The position numbers and the translations under genes were made by a program. DNA of 32,056 nucleotides from JBDLIL01 sp039714855 (GTDB taxonomy: Bacteria > Patescibacteriota > Microgenomatia > UBA1400 > PJMF01), in assembly GCA_039714855.1 (NCBI GenBank), contig JBDLIL010000006.1:1-32056 (forward strand), given 5' to 3'. Below, one piece after another: positions 16,276 to 22,894 of the stretch. Position 1 is the first letter of the stretch, and each line of letters starts with the position of its first letter. The notes below the pieces were generated by a model. That model worked only from the letters and a program-made list of their open reading frames with translations. It ran no database searches and was not told where the DNA came from.

Positions 16276-17025
16276 ATGTTAAACAGTATTTTTGCCACCA
16301 AACGCTCGATGACACAAGCTTGGGACAAGCAAGGCCACAGGCTTGCTGTGACCAAATTAGCAGTTGGCTCAAATATGGTAGTCAGAAAAGATAAAGTAAA
16401 CGTAAAGCCTCGTAGCGATTCTCCCCAAACCCAAGAAAATTATATTTTTGAAATTGGATACGGCAAAAAGAAATTAAAAAATGTATCTAAACCACTCCGA
16501 GAAAATCTAAAAAGGGGTGGTTTTTCGTTAGGTGCCAAACAGCTGAAGGGTGTTCGTATTTCCACCGAGGAAAACATAGAATTAAAAGTTGGTGATGAGA
16601 TTAAATTAGATACAGTTTTGGAAGTAGGTGATCTTGTTAAGGTTCAGGGTACTAGCAAAGGTAAAGGTTTTGCCGGAGTTATGAAAAGACACGGGTTTAG
16701 TGGAGGCCCCAGAACTCATGGGCAATCAGACAGAGAAAGAGCTCCTGGGTCTATAGGTGCAGGTACTTATCCAGGGCGTGTTTGGAAGGGCAAAAAAATG
16801 CCTGGACACATGGGCGTTGAAACCAAAACAGTAGAAAATTTGGTGGTTTTGCATATTGATGTTGAATCTGGAGAATTGTGGCTCAGTGGCCCTATTCCAG
16901 GATCTGTAAATTCCATAGTTAAAATTACTAAAATGGGCAAGAAAAAAGAACTTGAGTTAGACAAAAAGGCGTCTGGAATCCCTTCGACAAGCTCAGGGAC
17001 CACTAAGGACGACAAGGATAATTAA
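16276..17025 (+). CDS. rplC: 50S ribosomal protein uL3
   Basis: Early-assembly large-subunit protein near the peptidyl-transferase centre. It has 249 residues against about 210 for most bacteria. The N-terminus TKRSMTQAWDKQGHRLAVTKL and the central loop GTSKGKGFAGVMKRHGFSGGPRTHG, then PGRVWKGKKMPGHMG, are diagnostic. The extra length includes a C-terminal tail after KITKMGKKKELEL. Residues 236-243 (PSTSSGTT) are encoded by a palindromic repeat shared with rpoB and followed by KDDKDN. The start has no Shine-Dalgarno. It abuts rplD with no gap. Confidence 0.97.
   Translation: MLNSIFATKRSMTQAWDKQGHRLAVTKLAVGSNMVVRKDKVNVKPRSDSPQTQENYIFEIGYGKKKLKNVSKPLRENLKRGGFSLGAKQLKGVRISTEENIELKVGDEIKLDTVLEVGDLVKVQGTSKGKGFAGVMKRHGFSGGPRTHGQSDRERAPGSIGAGTYPGRVWKGKKMPGHMGVETKTVENLVVLHIDVESGELWLSGPIPGSVNSIVKITKMGKKKELELDKKASGIPSTSSGTTKDDKDN
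16979..16999. repeat. Palindromic repeat translated at the end of uL3
   Basis: TCCCT (16979-16983) and AGGGA (16995-16999) pair around TCGACAAGCTC. It is read in frame as Pro-Ser-Thr-Ser-Ser-Gly, residues 236-241. The core matches the rpoB tail element at 7343-7354 in sequence and frame, and in both proteins an acidic Thr-Thr...Asp-Lys stretch follows. Confidence 0.75.
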
Positions 17026-17727
17026 ATGAAATTAAAGACAATTAGCGCTACCGGCACAAAAGGCAAAATGACAGCAAGCGATACTGTATTTGCAGCCAAA
17101 GTAAATCAATTTTTACTAGCTCAGGCTGTGAGGGTTTATATTGCTAATGAACACCAAGGTACTAGTTCCGCTCAGACCAGATCTGACGTAACTAGAACAA
17201 AGAAAAAATGGTTTAAGCAAAAGGGCACAGGTAACGCTAGACATGGCGCCAGATCTGCAAACATTTTTGTAGGTGGTGGTGCAGCTCACGGACCAAAGCA
17301 AGAGCAGCACCTTACTTTAACTTTAAGTAAACAACAAAAGAAAAAAGCTCTGATTTCTGCACTGAGCTTAAGAGTTGAAGATGTTTTAGTTTGCAATGCA
17401 GTATCAAAATTGGAGGGTAAGACCAAAGATGCTAAAAAATTACTTGATAAGATCAGTCCAGAAAGCAAAAAGATAGTAATAGTTATGGATGAAATCAGTG
17501 ATTTGAGTTTTAGGAGCTTGAGAAATATTCCTGAGATTAAAACTATTGAAGCACGAAGACTGAATGCTTTGGACGTTGTTGATACTCAGCAACTTATCAT
17601 GACAAAGACAGCTGTGAAAGTTTTGGAAACAAGATTAGTTAATAATAAACAGCCAGCAACTAGTAAAAAAAAATCCCCCACTTCGCCAAGGCTTCGCGAG
17701 GCAGGAAAAGTTAAAGCTAAAAAGTAA
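17026..17727 (+). CDS. rplD: 50S ribosomal protein uL4
   Basis: Exit-tunnel protein. In E. coli it also represses the S10 operon. It has 233 residues, slightly long. Its marks are QAVRVYIANEHQGTSSAQTRSDV, KKWFKQKGTGNARHGARSANIF and GGGAAHGPKQEQH; the C-terminal half is more diverged but keeps the IVIVMDEISDLSFRSLRNIPEI fold region. The tail after NKQPATSKKK is SPTSPRLREAG (217-227), encoded by a GC-rich palindromic repeat, then KVKAKK. The start abuts rplC, and the stop overlaps rplW as TAATG. Confidence 0.96.
   Translation: MKLKTISATGTKGKMTASDTVFAAKVNQFLLAQAVRVYIANEHQGTSSAQTRSDVTRTKKKWFKQKGTGNARHGARSANIFVGGGAAHGPKQEQHLTLTLSKQQKKKALISALSLRVEDVLVCNAVSKLEGKTKDAKKLLDKISPESKKIVIVMDEISDLSFRSLRNIPEIKTIEARRLNALDVVDTQQLIMTKTAVKVLETRLVNNKQPATSKKKSPTSPRLREAGKVKAKK
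17674..17705. repeat. Palindromic repeat translated at the end of uL4
   Basis: CTTCGC (17681-17686) pairs with GCGAGG (17696-17701, one G-T pair), with an inner AA/TT pair around GGC. It lies within a GC-rich island in an A-rich tail and encodes Ser-Pro-Arg-Leu-Arg-Glu-Ala in frame. Confidence 0.6.
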
Positions 17728-18026
17728 TGAAAACTTATATAATTAAAAAACCAGTTGTTACTGAAAAATCTTTAGCATTGGCTAATAGTCAAAACATCTA
17801 TACTTTTGAAGTAGATAGAAGAGCTAACAAGAATCAAATTGTTGAAGCTGTGGAATCTCTATTTGGAGTTAAAGTGCTAAGAATTAACACTATTCATGGC
17901 TACAAATCAGTTAAAAAAACTGGCAAAAAGAGAATGCCTAGCGTAATTAATCCTAAGAAAAAAGCCTTGGTAAAACTTAAAGAAGGTCAAACTATAGACT
18001 TGTTTGACCTTGGAGGAAGTAAGTAA
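17727..18026 (+). CDS. rplW: 50S ribosomal protein uL23
   Basis: Large-subunit protein at the tunnel exit, docking site for signal recognition particle and trigger factor. It has 99 residues, normal length: IKKPVVTEKSLALA at the N-terminus, YTFEVDRRANKNQIVEAVESLFGVKV, then the basic loop NTIHGYKSVKKTGKK. It overlaps rplD by one base (TAATG) and rplB in the same way, so the three genes are translationally coupled. Confidence 0.98.
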   Translation: MKTYIIKKPVVTEKSLALANSQNIYTFEVDRRANKNQIVEAVESLFGVKVLRINTIHGYKSVKKTGKKRMPSVINPKKKALVKLKEGQTIDLFDLGGSK

Positions 18027-18859
18027 TGCTAAGAAAAAGAAAACCTACTTCTGCCGGTGTTAGAAATCAGGTTAATATTGATCGCTCTGATTTGTATAAG
18101 GGTAGTCCTGAGAAGTCACTTTTAGCCAAAGGCCACAAAAAACGTCAGGGTCGAGGATTTAAAGGCAGAGTTACTGTGCGACACAGAGGTGGCGGTGTAA
18201 AGAAAAAGATGAGAATTATTGATTGGAAAAGAGATAAAAAGGATATTCCGGCTGTAGTTAAACAATTGGAATACGACCCAATGAGAGGAGCTCATATAGC
18301 TTTACTTTTTTACAAAGATGGAGAAAAAAGATATATTTTAGCTCCCAGTAAATTAGAAATTGGCCAAGAAGTTATCAATTCTGAAACAGCAGATATTGTT
18401 CCTGGTAATACTATGTCTTTAGATCGTGTGCCTGTGGGTGTGGCTATTCACAATTTAGAATTAAGACCTGGAAGAGGAGCTCAAATTGTTAGAGGAGCTG
18501 GTACTAGTGCATATATTCAATCCAAAGAAGGAAAATATGCAGCAGTATTGCTTCCGTCTAAGGAATTGCGATTGATTAACTCGAAGTGTTTGGCTACAAT
18601 TGGCCAGCTTGGTAACGTTGATTGGAAAAATCGTAAAATTGGTAAGGCAGGTAGGAAGCGCCTTATGGGTATTCGCCCAACTGTGAGGGGAACTGCCCAG
18701 CATCCCGGCTCTCATCCACATGGAGGTGGTGAGGGTAGGAGTGGTGTTGGTATGAAATATCCCAAGACACCATGGGGTAAGCACGCACTTGGTAAAAAGA
18801 CGAGAAAAAAGAGGAAGCCAAGTAGTAAGTGGATAGTAAGAGATAGAAGGGTTAAATAA
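18026..18859 (+). CDS. rplB: 50S ribosomal protein uL2
   Basis: Core large-subunit protein needed for subunit joining and peptidyl transfer. It has 277 residues, usual length. RGFKGRVTVRHRGGGVKKK, LEYDPMRGAHIALL, PVGVAIHNLELRPGRGAQIVR and HPHGGGEGRSGVG identify it. Before the HPHGGG motif most bacteria have AMNPVD; here the six residues are AQHPGS. The catalytically implicated His is kept. A 41-bp AT-rich spacer with ttagatatt-type words precedes rpsS. Confidence 0.98.
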   Translation: MLRKRKPTSAGVRNQVNIDRSDLYKGSPEKSLLAKGHKKRQGRGFKGRVTVRHRGGGVKKKMRIIDWKRDKKDIPAVVKQLEYDPMRGAHIALLFYKDGEKRYILAPSKLEIGQEVINSETADIVPGNTMSLDRVPVGVAIHNLELRPGRGAQIVRGAGTSAYIQSKEGKYAAVLLPSKELRLINSKCLATIGQLGNVDWKNRKIGKAGRKRLMGIRPTVRGTAQHPGSHPHGGGEGRSGVGMKYPKTPWGKHALGKKTRKKRKPSSKWIVRDRRVK

Positions 18860-18900
18860 TTATTTAGATATTAGTTATTAGATATTGGATATTAGTAAAT

Positions 18901-19185
18901 ATGAGCAGATCAAGTAAAAAAGGACCATTTGTAGACCCAAAATTGCTGAAAAAGGTAATGAAGCAGAAGGGTAGTGGAGACAAGGCTGCCATCAAAACTT
19001 GGAGTAGAGCTTGTACCATTAGTCCAGATTTTGTGGGTCATAGTTTTTTGGTACACCAAGGTAAAAATTTTATTGAGGTGTTTGTAAATGAGTCCATGGT
19101 GGGACATAAATTGGGGGAGTTTGCTCCAACTAGAAATTTTAGAGGTCACGGCAAAATGGTAAAGAGAGTATTAGCCAAAACATAA
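18901..19185 (+). CDS. rpsS: 30S ribosomal protein uS19
   Basis: Small-subunit head protein that contacts uS13 and tRNA; 94 residues, typical. It has MSRSSKKGPFVDPKLLKKV, TWSRACTISPDFVGHSFLVHQGKNFIEVFV and GHKLGEFAPTRNFRGH. There is no Shine-Dalgarno before ATG 18901. Its stop overlaps the rplV start as TAATG. Confidence 0.98.
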   Translation: MSRSSKKGPFVDPKLLKKVMKQKGSGDKAAIKTWSRACTISPDFVGHSFLVHQGKNFIEVFVNESMVGHKLGEFAPTRNFRGHGKMVKRVLAKT

Positions 19186-19763
19186 TGAAAATTATTGCTA
19201 CACAAAAAAATGTCAGACAGACACCGAGAAAATTGAGATTGGTAGCAAACCAGGTTAAAGATCTTTCTTTGGAATTGGCATTAAAGCAATTAGCTGCTAT
19301 GGAAAGAAGAGCTACCATAGCTCTTTTAAAAACGATTAGGCAAGCAATTGCTAATGCGCAGCACAATCACGGATTGGGATTCGAAGATTTGAAAATAGAT
19401 AGCATCATGATTGGTGAGGCAGCCAAGTATAAAAGATTTAGAGCTGCTAGTAGAGGCAGAGCACACTCAGTAGTCAAAAGGTCAAGTCACATTAGAGTTG
19501 TACTAGAAAGTCAGAAGCCTTCCTCTGCTTCTTCTGACACTAAGGCTTTGAAGGATAAAAAAGCTACGAAAGGTAAAGTCAAGCTACAAAAAACTAAAAA
19601 GAGTGTGGGGTCTAAAGTAGAGAGTAAAGACGTTGCACGCAAAGTTGCGGCAGAAAAAGTAAGTGGTAAAGACGTTGCAATGCAACGTCTCAATCGAGCA
19701 AGTAGTAAAAAGTCAGTTGGCAGAGCTGTAAAGGCAACTCGCCAAAGAACAACTAACAAATAA
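19185..19763 (+). CDS. rplV: 50S ribosomal protein uL22 with repeat-derived C-terminal extension
   Basis: Tunnel-wall protein. The conserved fold takes residues 1 to about 107 (VRQTPRKLRLVANQVK, AIANAQHNHG, AASRGRAHSVVKRSSHIRVVL), the whole of a normal uL22. A basic, low-complexity extension of about 85 residues follows. It contains GKDVAMQRL (161-169), encoded by a near-perfect palindrome, and a partial copy read as SKDVARKVA. The same repeat gives GKDVAIQRL at the end of bL17 (rplQ). The extension is probably disordered and lies outside the ribosomal core; whether it has a function is unknown. It overlaps rpsS by one base, and rpsC starts one base after its stop. Confidence 0.95.
   Translation: MKIIATQKNVRQTPRKLRLVANQVKDLSLELALKQLAAMERRATIALLKTIRQAIANAQHNHGLGFEDLKIDSIMIGEAAKYKRFRAASRGRAHSVVKRSSHIRVVLESQKPSSASSDTKALKDKKATKGKVKLQKTKKSVGSKVESKDVARKVAAEKVSGKDVAMQRLNRASSKKSVGRAVKATRQRTTNK
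19624..19690. repeat. AGACGTTGCA palindrome plus partial copy in rplV
   Basis: Full copy at 19670-19690: AGACGTTGCA, one A, then the exact inverse TGCAACGTCT. A partial left half (GTAAAGACGTTGCA) lies at 19624-19637. Related copies lie at 21303-21323, 22608-22628 and 30686-30706. Here it is read in frame as Lys-Asp-Val-Ala-Met-Gln-Arg. Confidence 0.8.
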
Positions 19764-19764
19764 T

Positions 19765-20469
19765 ATGGGACAAAAAGTAAACCCTATCAGCTTTAGAATG
19801 GGCAACACGTTTACGTGGAAGTCTAGGTGGTTTAGTACTGCCAAGCAATACTCAGCTAGAGTTTTAGAAGATTTTAAGTTGCGCAAGTATTTAGATGAAA
19901 AATTATCTAATGCTGGCTTAGTACAAACCGAGATCGAAAGATCTTTGACTACCATAAAAATAGTTTTACATGTGGCTAGACCAGGCGTAGTTATTGGTAG
20001 AGGTGGTGGAAATTTGGAAATAATCAAAAAAGAAGTTGAAAGAATTTTGAATGTTTCTAAATTGAAAAAGGATAAAATCAAAGTTGATTTGAGAGTAGAA
20101 GAAGTAAGAGAGCCAGATTTAAGCGCTCGATTGATAGCTGAGCGTATCGCTGAGCAAATAATGAAACGATATCCACACAGAAGAGCTGTTTCTCAAGCTT
20201 TGGAAAAGAGCATGACTGCAGGTGCCAAAGGCATAAAAATTTCTTTATCTGGCAGAATTGCTGGAGCTGAGATTGCTAGAAACGAAAAATATGCCAAAGG
20301 TAGTGTGCCAACTCAAACTCTAAGGGCAAATGTTGATTATTATCACAAAGCAGCTCTTACTAGATCTGGATACGTAGGCATTAAAGTTTGGATTAATAGA
20401 GGTGAAATCTTAAGAGAAAAAGATACTAGAAAAAGAGAAAAACGGGATGACAAATATGCTACAGCCTAA
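19765..20469 (+). CDS. rpsC: 30S ribosomal protein uS3
   Basis: mRNA-entry-channel protein with helicase role; 234 residues. MGQKVNPISFRMG at the start, the KH domain with VVIGRGGGNLEIIKKEVERI, the RRAVSQALEKSMTAGAKGIKISLSGRI block and YVGIKVWINRGEI near the end are all typical. It begins one base after the rplV stop. The C-terminus is short and basic. The stop lies 14 bp inside rplP. Confidence 0.98.
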   Translation: MGQKVNPISFRMGNTFTWKSRWFSTAKQYSARVLEDFKLRKYLDEKLSNAGLVQTEIERSLTTIKIVLHVARPGVVIGRGGGNLEIIKKEVERILNVSKLKKDKIKVDLRVEEVREPDLSARLIAERIAEQIMKRYPHRRAVSQALEKSMTAGAKGIKISLSGRIAGAEIARNEKYAKGSVPTQTLRANVDYYHKAALTRSGYVGIKVWINRGEILREKDTRKREKRDDKYATA

Positions 20470-20866
20470 AAAATCAAAATACCGTCGAACATTTCGAGGC
20501 AGCATGAAAGGCAAGGCAAATAGAGGAACTAAAGTGGTTTTTGGTGATTATGGATTAAAAGCTATTACAGGTGGTTGGGTTAACGCTAGGGAATTGGAAG
20601 CTGCTAGAAAAAAAATTACTTTCTCAACCAAAAGAGAAGGAAAATATTGGATTCGTGTATTTCCACATAAGCCAGTAACGCAAAAAGCAGTAGGGGTAAA
20701 AATGGGTTCAGGTAAAGGCGATATTGATCGACATGTGGCGGTGGTAAAGCCAGGACACGTATTGTTTGAAATTGGTGGAGTCAGCGAAGAAATAGCCAAA
20801 GCAGCCCTAAAAAGAGCTGCTCACAAAATTTCGGTAAAGACAAGCATAGTGAATAAAAGTTTATGA
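20456..20866 (+). CDS. rplP: 50S ribosomal protein uL16
   Basis: Binds the A-site side of the central protuberance; 136 residues from ATG 20456. This start is chosen because family members begin MLQPK; an ATG at 20447 would add only Met-Thr-Asn and remains possible. Motifs are KYRRTFRGSMKGKANRG, TGGWVNARELEAARKKI, FPHKPVTQKAVGVKMGSGKG and VAVVKPGHVLFEIGGV. It overlaps rpsC by 14 bp and rpmC by 4 bp (ATGA), so it is tightly coupled. Confidence 0.97.
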   Translation: MLQPKKSKYRRTFRGSMKGKANRGTKVVFGDYGLKAITGGWVNARELEAARKKITFSTKREGKYWIRVFPHKPVTQKAVGVKMGSGKGDIDRHVAVVKPGHVLFEIGGVSEEIAKAALKRAAHKISVKTSIVNKSL

Positions 20867-21066
20867 AAAAAAATGATTTACAAAAGCTGCGAGATTTATC
20901 TGCTCCTGCTTTGCAAAAAAAATTAGATGAAATGATTTTGAAGCGGGAAAAAATGAGGATTAAACGCTTGGCTGGAAAGCTAGAAAATACTAGCATGGTT
21001 AAAAATTTGTCAAAAGACATAGCAGTAATAAAAACTCTCTTGAGAGAAATGCAGTTGATCAAATAA
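20863..21066 (+). CDS. rpmC: 50S ribosomal protein uL29
   Basis: Small two-helix protein at the tunnel exit, 67 residues. LRDLSAPALQKKLDEMILKR, then the basic KMRIKRLAGKLENTSMVKNL and the helical KDIAVIKTLLREM, match the family. It overlaps rplP by 4 bp and rpsQ begins 2 bp after its stop. Position between rplP and rpsQ is the standard S10-cluster order. Confidence 0.95.
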   Translation: MKKNDLQKLRDLSAPALQKKLDEMILKREKMRIKRLAGKLENTSMVKNLSKDIAVIKTLLREMQLIK

Positions 21067-21068
21067 TT

Positions 21069-21302
21069 ATGAAAACTTTGCAAGGAACTATCATTTCGTT
21101 GAAAATGGCCAACACAGCTACTGTTTTGGTCGAAAGGCAGTGGCAGCATCCGATTTATAAAAAATTTGTGAAAAGAAGCAAGAAGTATGCTTGTCATTAT
21201 GATAGTAAGTTAAAACTAGAAGAAGGAGTGCAAGTACTTATTGAGGAAACAAAACCAATTAGTAAGACTAAAAGATTTAAAGTAAAGCAGATAATAAAGT
21301 AA
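21069..21302 (+). CDS. rpsQ: 30S ribosomal protein uS17
   Basis: OB-fold protein, primary 16S rRNA binder; 77 residues. MKTLQGTIISLKMANTATVL, RQWQHPIYKKFVKRSKKYACHY and VLIEETKPISKTKRFKV are typical. The stop codon TAA is part of the GTAAAGACG left end of a palindromic repeat, so the repeat seems to have set where the gene ends. The spacer to rplN consists almost wholly of this repeat. Confidence 0.96.
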   Translation: MKTLQGTIISLKMANTATVLVERQWQHPIYKKFVKRSKKYACHYDSKLKLEEGVQVLIEETKPISKTKRFKVKQIIK

Positions 21303-21323
21303 AGACGTAGCAATGCTGCGTCT
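21303..21323. repeat. AGACGTAGCA palindrome between rpsQ and rplN
   Basis: Arms AGACGTAGCA and TGCTGCGTCT (one G-T pair) around a single A. The preceding TAA of rpsQ belongs to the repeat's GTAAAGACG end. The 3' flank TATACAAAAAC runs to the rplN start and recurs as TATACGAAAAC before rpsN. Confidence 0.75.
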
Positions 21324-21334
21324 ATACAAAAACA

Positions 21335-21709
21335 ATGATACAACTCAGGTCCGTACTAAAGATCGCTGACAACTCTGGAGCTAAAAAAATCCGAGTCATT
21401 CAGGTTTATGGTGGTTCGCGACGACGCTTTGGACACGTAGGAGATATGGTGATGGCATCTGTGATTCAAGCAGATCCTAACAGCAATGTTAAAAAGGGCG
21501 AAAAAGTGAGAGCCATTATAGTGAGAACCAAGAAGGAAAGAAGAAGATCGAGTGGTGAATATATACGTTTTGATGAAAATGCGGCCGTCATCATAGAATC
21601 AAGAAATAGTCTAGTTCCAGTAGGAACCAGAGTTTTTGGTCCTATAGCTAGAGAAGTTAAAGACAGAAAGTGTAGTAAAATAGCTAGCTTAGCCCAAGAG
21701 ATGTGGTAA
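21335..21709 (+). CDS. rplN: 50S ribosomal protein uL14
   Basis: Inter-subunit bridge protein; 124 residues. It has LKIADNSGAKKIRVIQVYGG, VKKGEKVRAIIVRTKKERRR, GEYIRFDENAAVII and GTRVFGPIAREVK with the final KIASLAQEMW. There is no Shine-Dalgarno: a palindromic repeat ends 11 bp before the ATG. rplX follows after 7 bp. First gene of the spc cluster. Confidence 0.98.
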   Translation: MIQLRSVLKIADNSGAKKIRVIQVYGGSRRRFGHVGDMVMASVIQADPNSNVKKGEKVRAIIVRTKKERRRSSGEYIRFDENAAVIIESRNSLVPVGTRVFGPIAREVKDRKCSKIASLAQEMW

Positions 21710-21716
21710 AAATCAA

Positions 21717-22052
21717 ATGAAATTTAAAACAGGCGACCAAGTACTAGTGACGGTGGGTAAAGATAAGGGCAAAAAAGCCAAGATTATCAAGGTATTGCCT
21801 GAAAAACATCGCGTAGTAGTTGAGGGTGTAAACATGTATACCCGCCATATGAAGCCATTTGGGGGGCAAGCTGGTCAAAAAATACGAAAAGAAAGGCCAC
21901 TGCCGACAGCAAATATAGCAATTATTAATGACAAGGGCCAAGCGGATCGCATTGCTTATGAGGTTGGTAAAGATGGCAAAAAAGTTAGAATTTTTAAAAA
22001 AACCGGAAAAATTATTTCCCCCAAAAGGGGATCGGCCTCTGGTCAAAAATAA
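21717..22052 (+). CDS. rplX: 50S ribosomal protein uL24
   Basis: Assembly initiator with a KOW motif; 111 residues. FKTGDQVLVTVGKDKGKKAKI (KOW), VVVEGVNMYTRHMKP and GKDGKKVRIFKKTGKII form the normal protein. The final SPKRGSASGQK (101-111) is encoded by a two-hairpin GC-rich repeat like the one in the rpsJ leader. rplE starts 2 bp after the stop. Confidence 0.97.
   Translation: MKFKTGDQVLVTVGKDKGKKAKIIKVLPEKHRVVVEGVNMYTRHMKPFGGQAGQKIRKERPLPTANIAIINDKGQADRIAYEVGKDGKKVRIFKKTGKIISPKRGSASGQK
22017..22045. repeat. Composite two-hairpin repeat translated at the end of uL24
   Basis: TCCCC (22017-22021) / GGGGA (22027-22031), one T, then GGCC (22034-22037) / GGTC (22041-22044) around TCT, followed by AAAA. 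Layout, loop bases (AAA, TCT) and 3' A-run match the rpsJ leader element at 15806-15837. It encodes Ser-Pro-Lys-Arg-Gly-Ser-Ala-Ser-Gly. Confidence 0.6.
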
Positions 22053-22054
22053 TC

Positions 22055-22615
22055 ATGAATAGACTTAAGAAGAAATACCAGGATAAAATTTTGCCAGAAT
22101 TAAAAAAGTTGTTGGGTCATACTAATGATCTGGCGATTCCAAAATTGGAGAAAATTGTGATTAACATGGGTATTTCTGATCCACAAGAACCCAGACAAAG
22201 AAAGCAAGCTTTGGACAACATTGCAAAACAATTTGAACTTATCAGCGGTCAAAAACCAAAAATGACTCTGGCTAAAAAATCAATCGCAGCATTTAAGTTA
22301 AGAGAGGGAGATCCTTTGGGAATTATGGTAACCTTGAGAAGTGATTACATGTGGGAGTTTTTAGACAAATTAATCAGCGTTGTTTTACCTCGGGTTAAAG
22401 ATTTTAGGGGCACCTCTAGAACATCATTTGATGGCAGAGGTAATTATAATCTGGGCATAGAAGAACAAATTGTTTTTCCTGAGATTAATTATGATCAAAT
22501 TGAGAGAGTTAGAGGTTTACAAGTGACATTGGTAACAAGTACTACGAAAAATGATCAAGCATTCAAATTATTAGAATTATTGGGAATGCCTTTCAAAAAA
22601 AAGGTAAAGACGTAG
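22055..22615 (+). CDS. rplE: 50S ribosomal protein uL5
   Basis: Central-protuberance protein that binds 5S rRNA; 186 residues, usual length. KIVINMGISDPQEPRQRKQALDNIA, LISGQKPKMTLAKKSIAAFKLREG and FRGTSRTSFDGRGNYNLGI are typical. The last codons (GTA AAG ACG TAG) are the left end of the AGACGTAGCA palindrome, which supplies the stop. It lies 2 bp after rplX and 24 bp before rpsN. Confidence 0.97.
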   Translation: MNRLKKKYQDKILPELKKLLGHTNDLAIPKLEKIVINMGISDPQEPRQRKQALDNIAKQFELISGQKPKMTLAKKSIAAFKLREGDPLGIMVTLRSDYMWEFLDKLISVVLPRVKDFRGTSRTSFDGRGNYNLGIEEQIVFPEINYDQIERVRGLQVTLVTSTTKNDQAFKLLELLGMPFKKKVKT

Positions 22616-22628
22616 CAATGTTGCGTTT
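22608..22628. repeat. AGACGTAGCA palindrome at the rplE-rpsN junction
   Basis: Left arm AGACGTAGCA is intact and contains the rplE stop TAG. The right arm TGTTGCGTTT has decayed to a partly paired form. The 3' flank TATACGAAAAC matches the copy before rplN, and the rpsN ATG lies one base beyond it. Confidence 0.65.
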
Positions 22629-22639
22629 ATACGAAAACT

Positions 22640-22870
22640 ATGGCTAAAAAATCAAAAATCGCTAAATCAGCTAAGCTTTTAAAAAAGAGAAGTTTATTAG
22701 CGCAATCTGGTGTGAAAAAGATGAATCGTGTCTCGACCAGAGGAGTAAGACGATGTAGAATTACGGGCCGCCCAAAGGGAGTAATGAGGTATTTTGGTCT
22801 TAGCCGTATGACTTTTAGAGAATTAGCGGTAAAGGGTGAGTTGCCTGGAGTAGTAAAGGCAAGTAGGTAA
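22640..22870 (+). CDS. rpsN: 30S ribosomal protein uS14, short zinc-less type
   Basis: Late-assembling head protein; 76 residues. The C-terminal half (CRITGRPKGVMRYFGLSRMTFRELAVKGELPG... region, residues 39-70) aligns with the short zinc-binding uS14. The four zinc positions, CxxC-12-CxxC in that class, are Cys39, Thr42, Ser55 and Thr58 here, so zinc cannot be held. The N-terminus is about 15 residues longer than the 61-residue zinc form but well short of the 100-residue form. No Shine-Dalgarno; a palindromic repeat abuts the start. Confidence 0.95.
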   Translation: MAKKSKIAKSAKLLKKRSLLAQSGVKKMNRVSTRGVRRCRITGRPKGVMRYFGLSRMTFRELAVKGELPGVVKASR

Positions 22871-22894
22871 TTAAAAATTAGAAATTGATAAACT

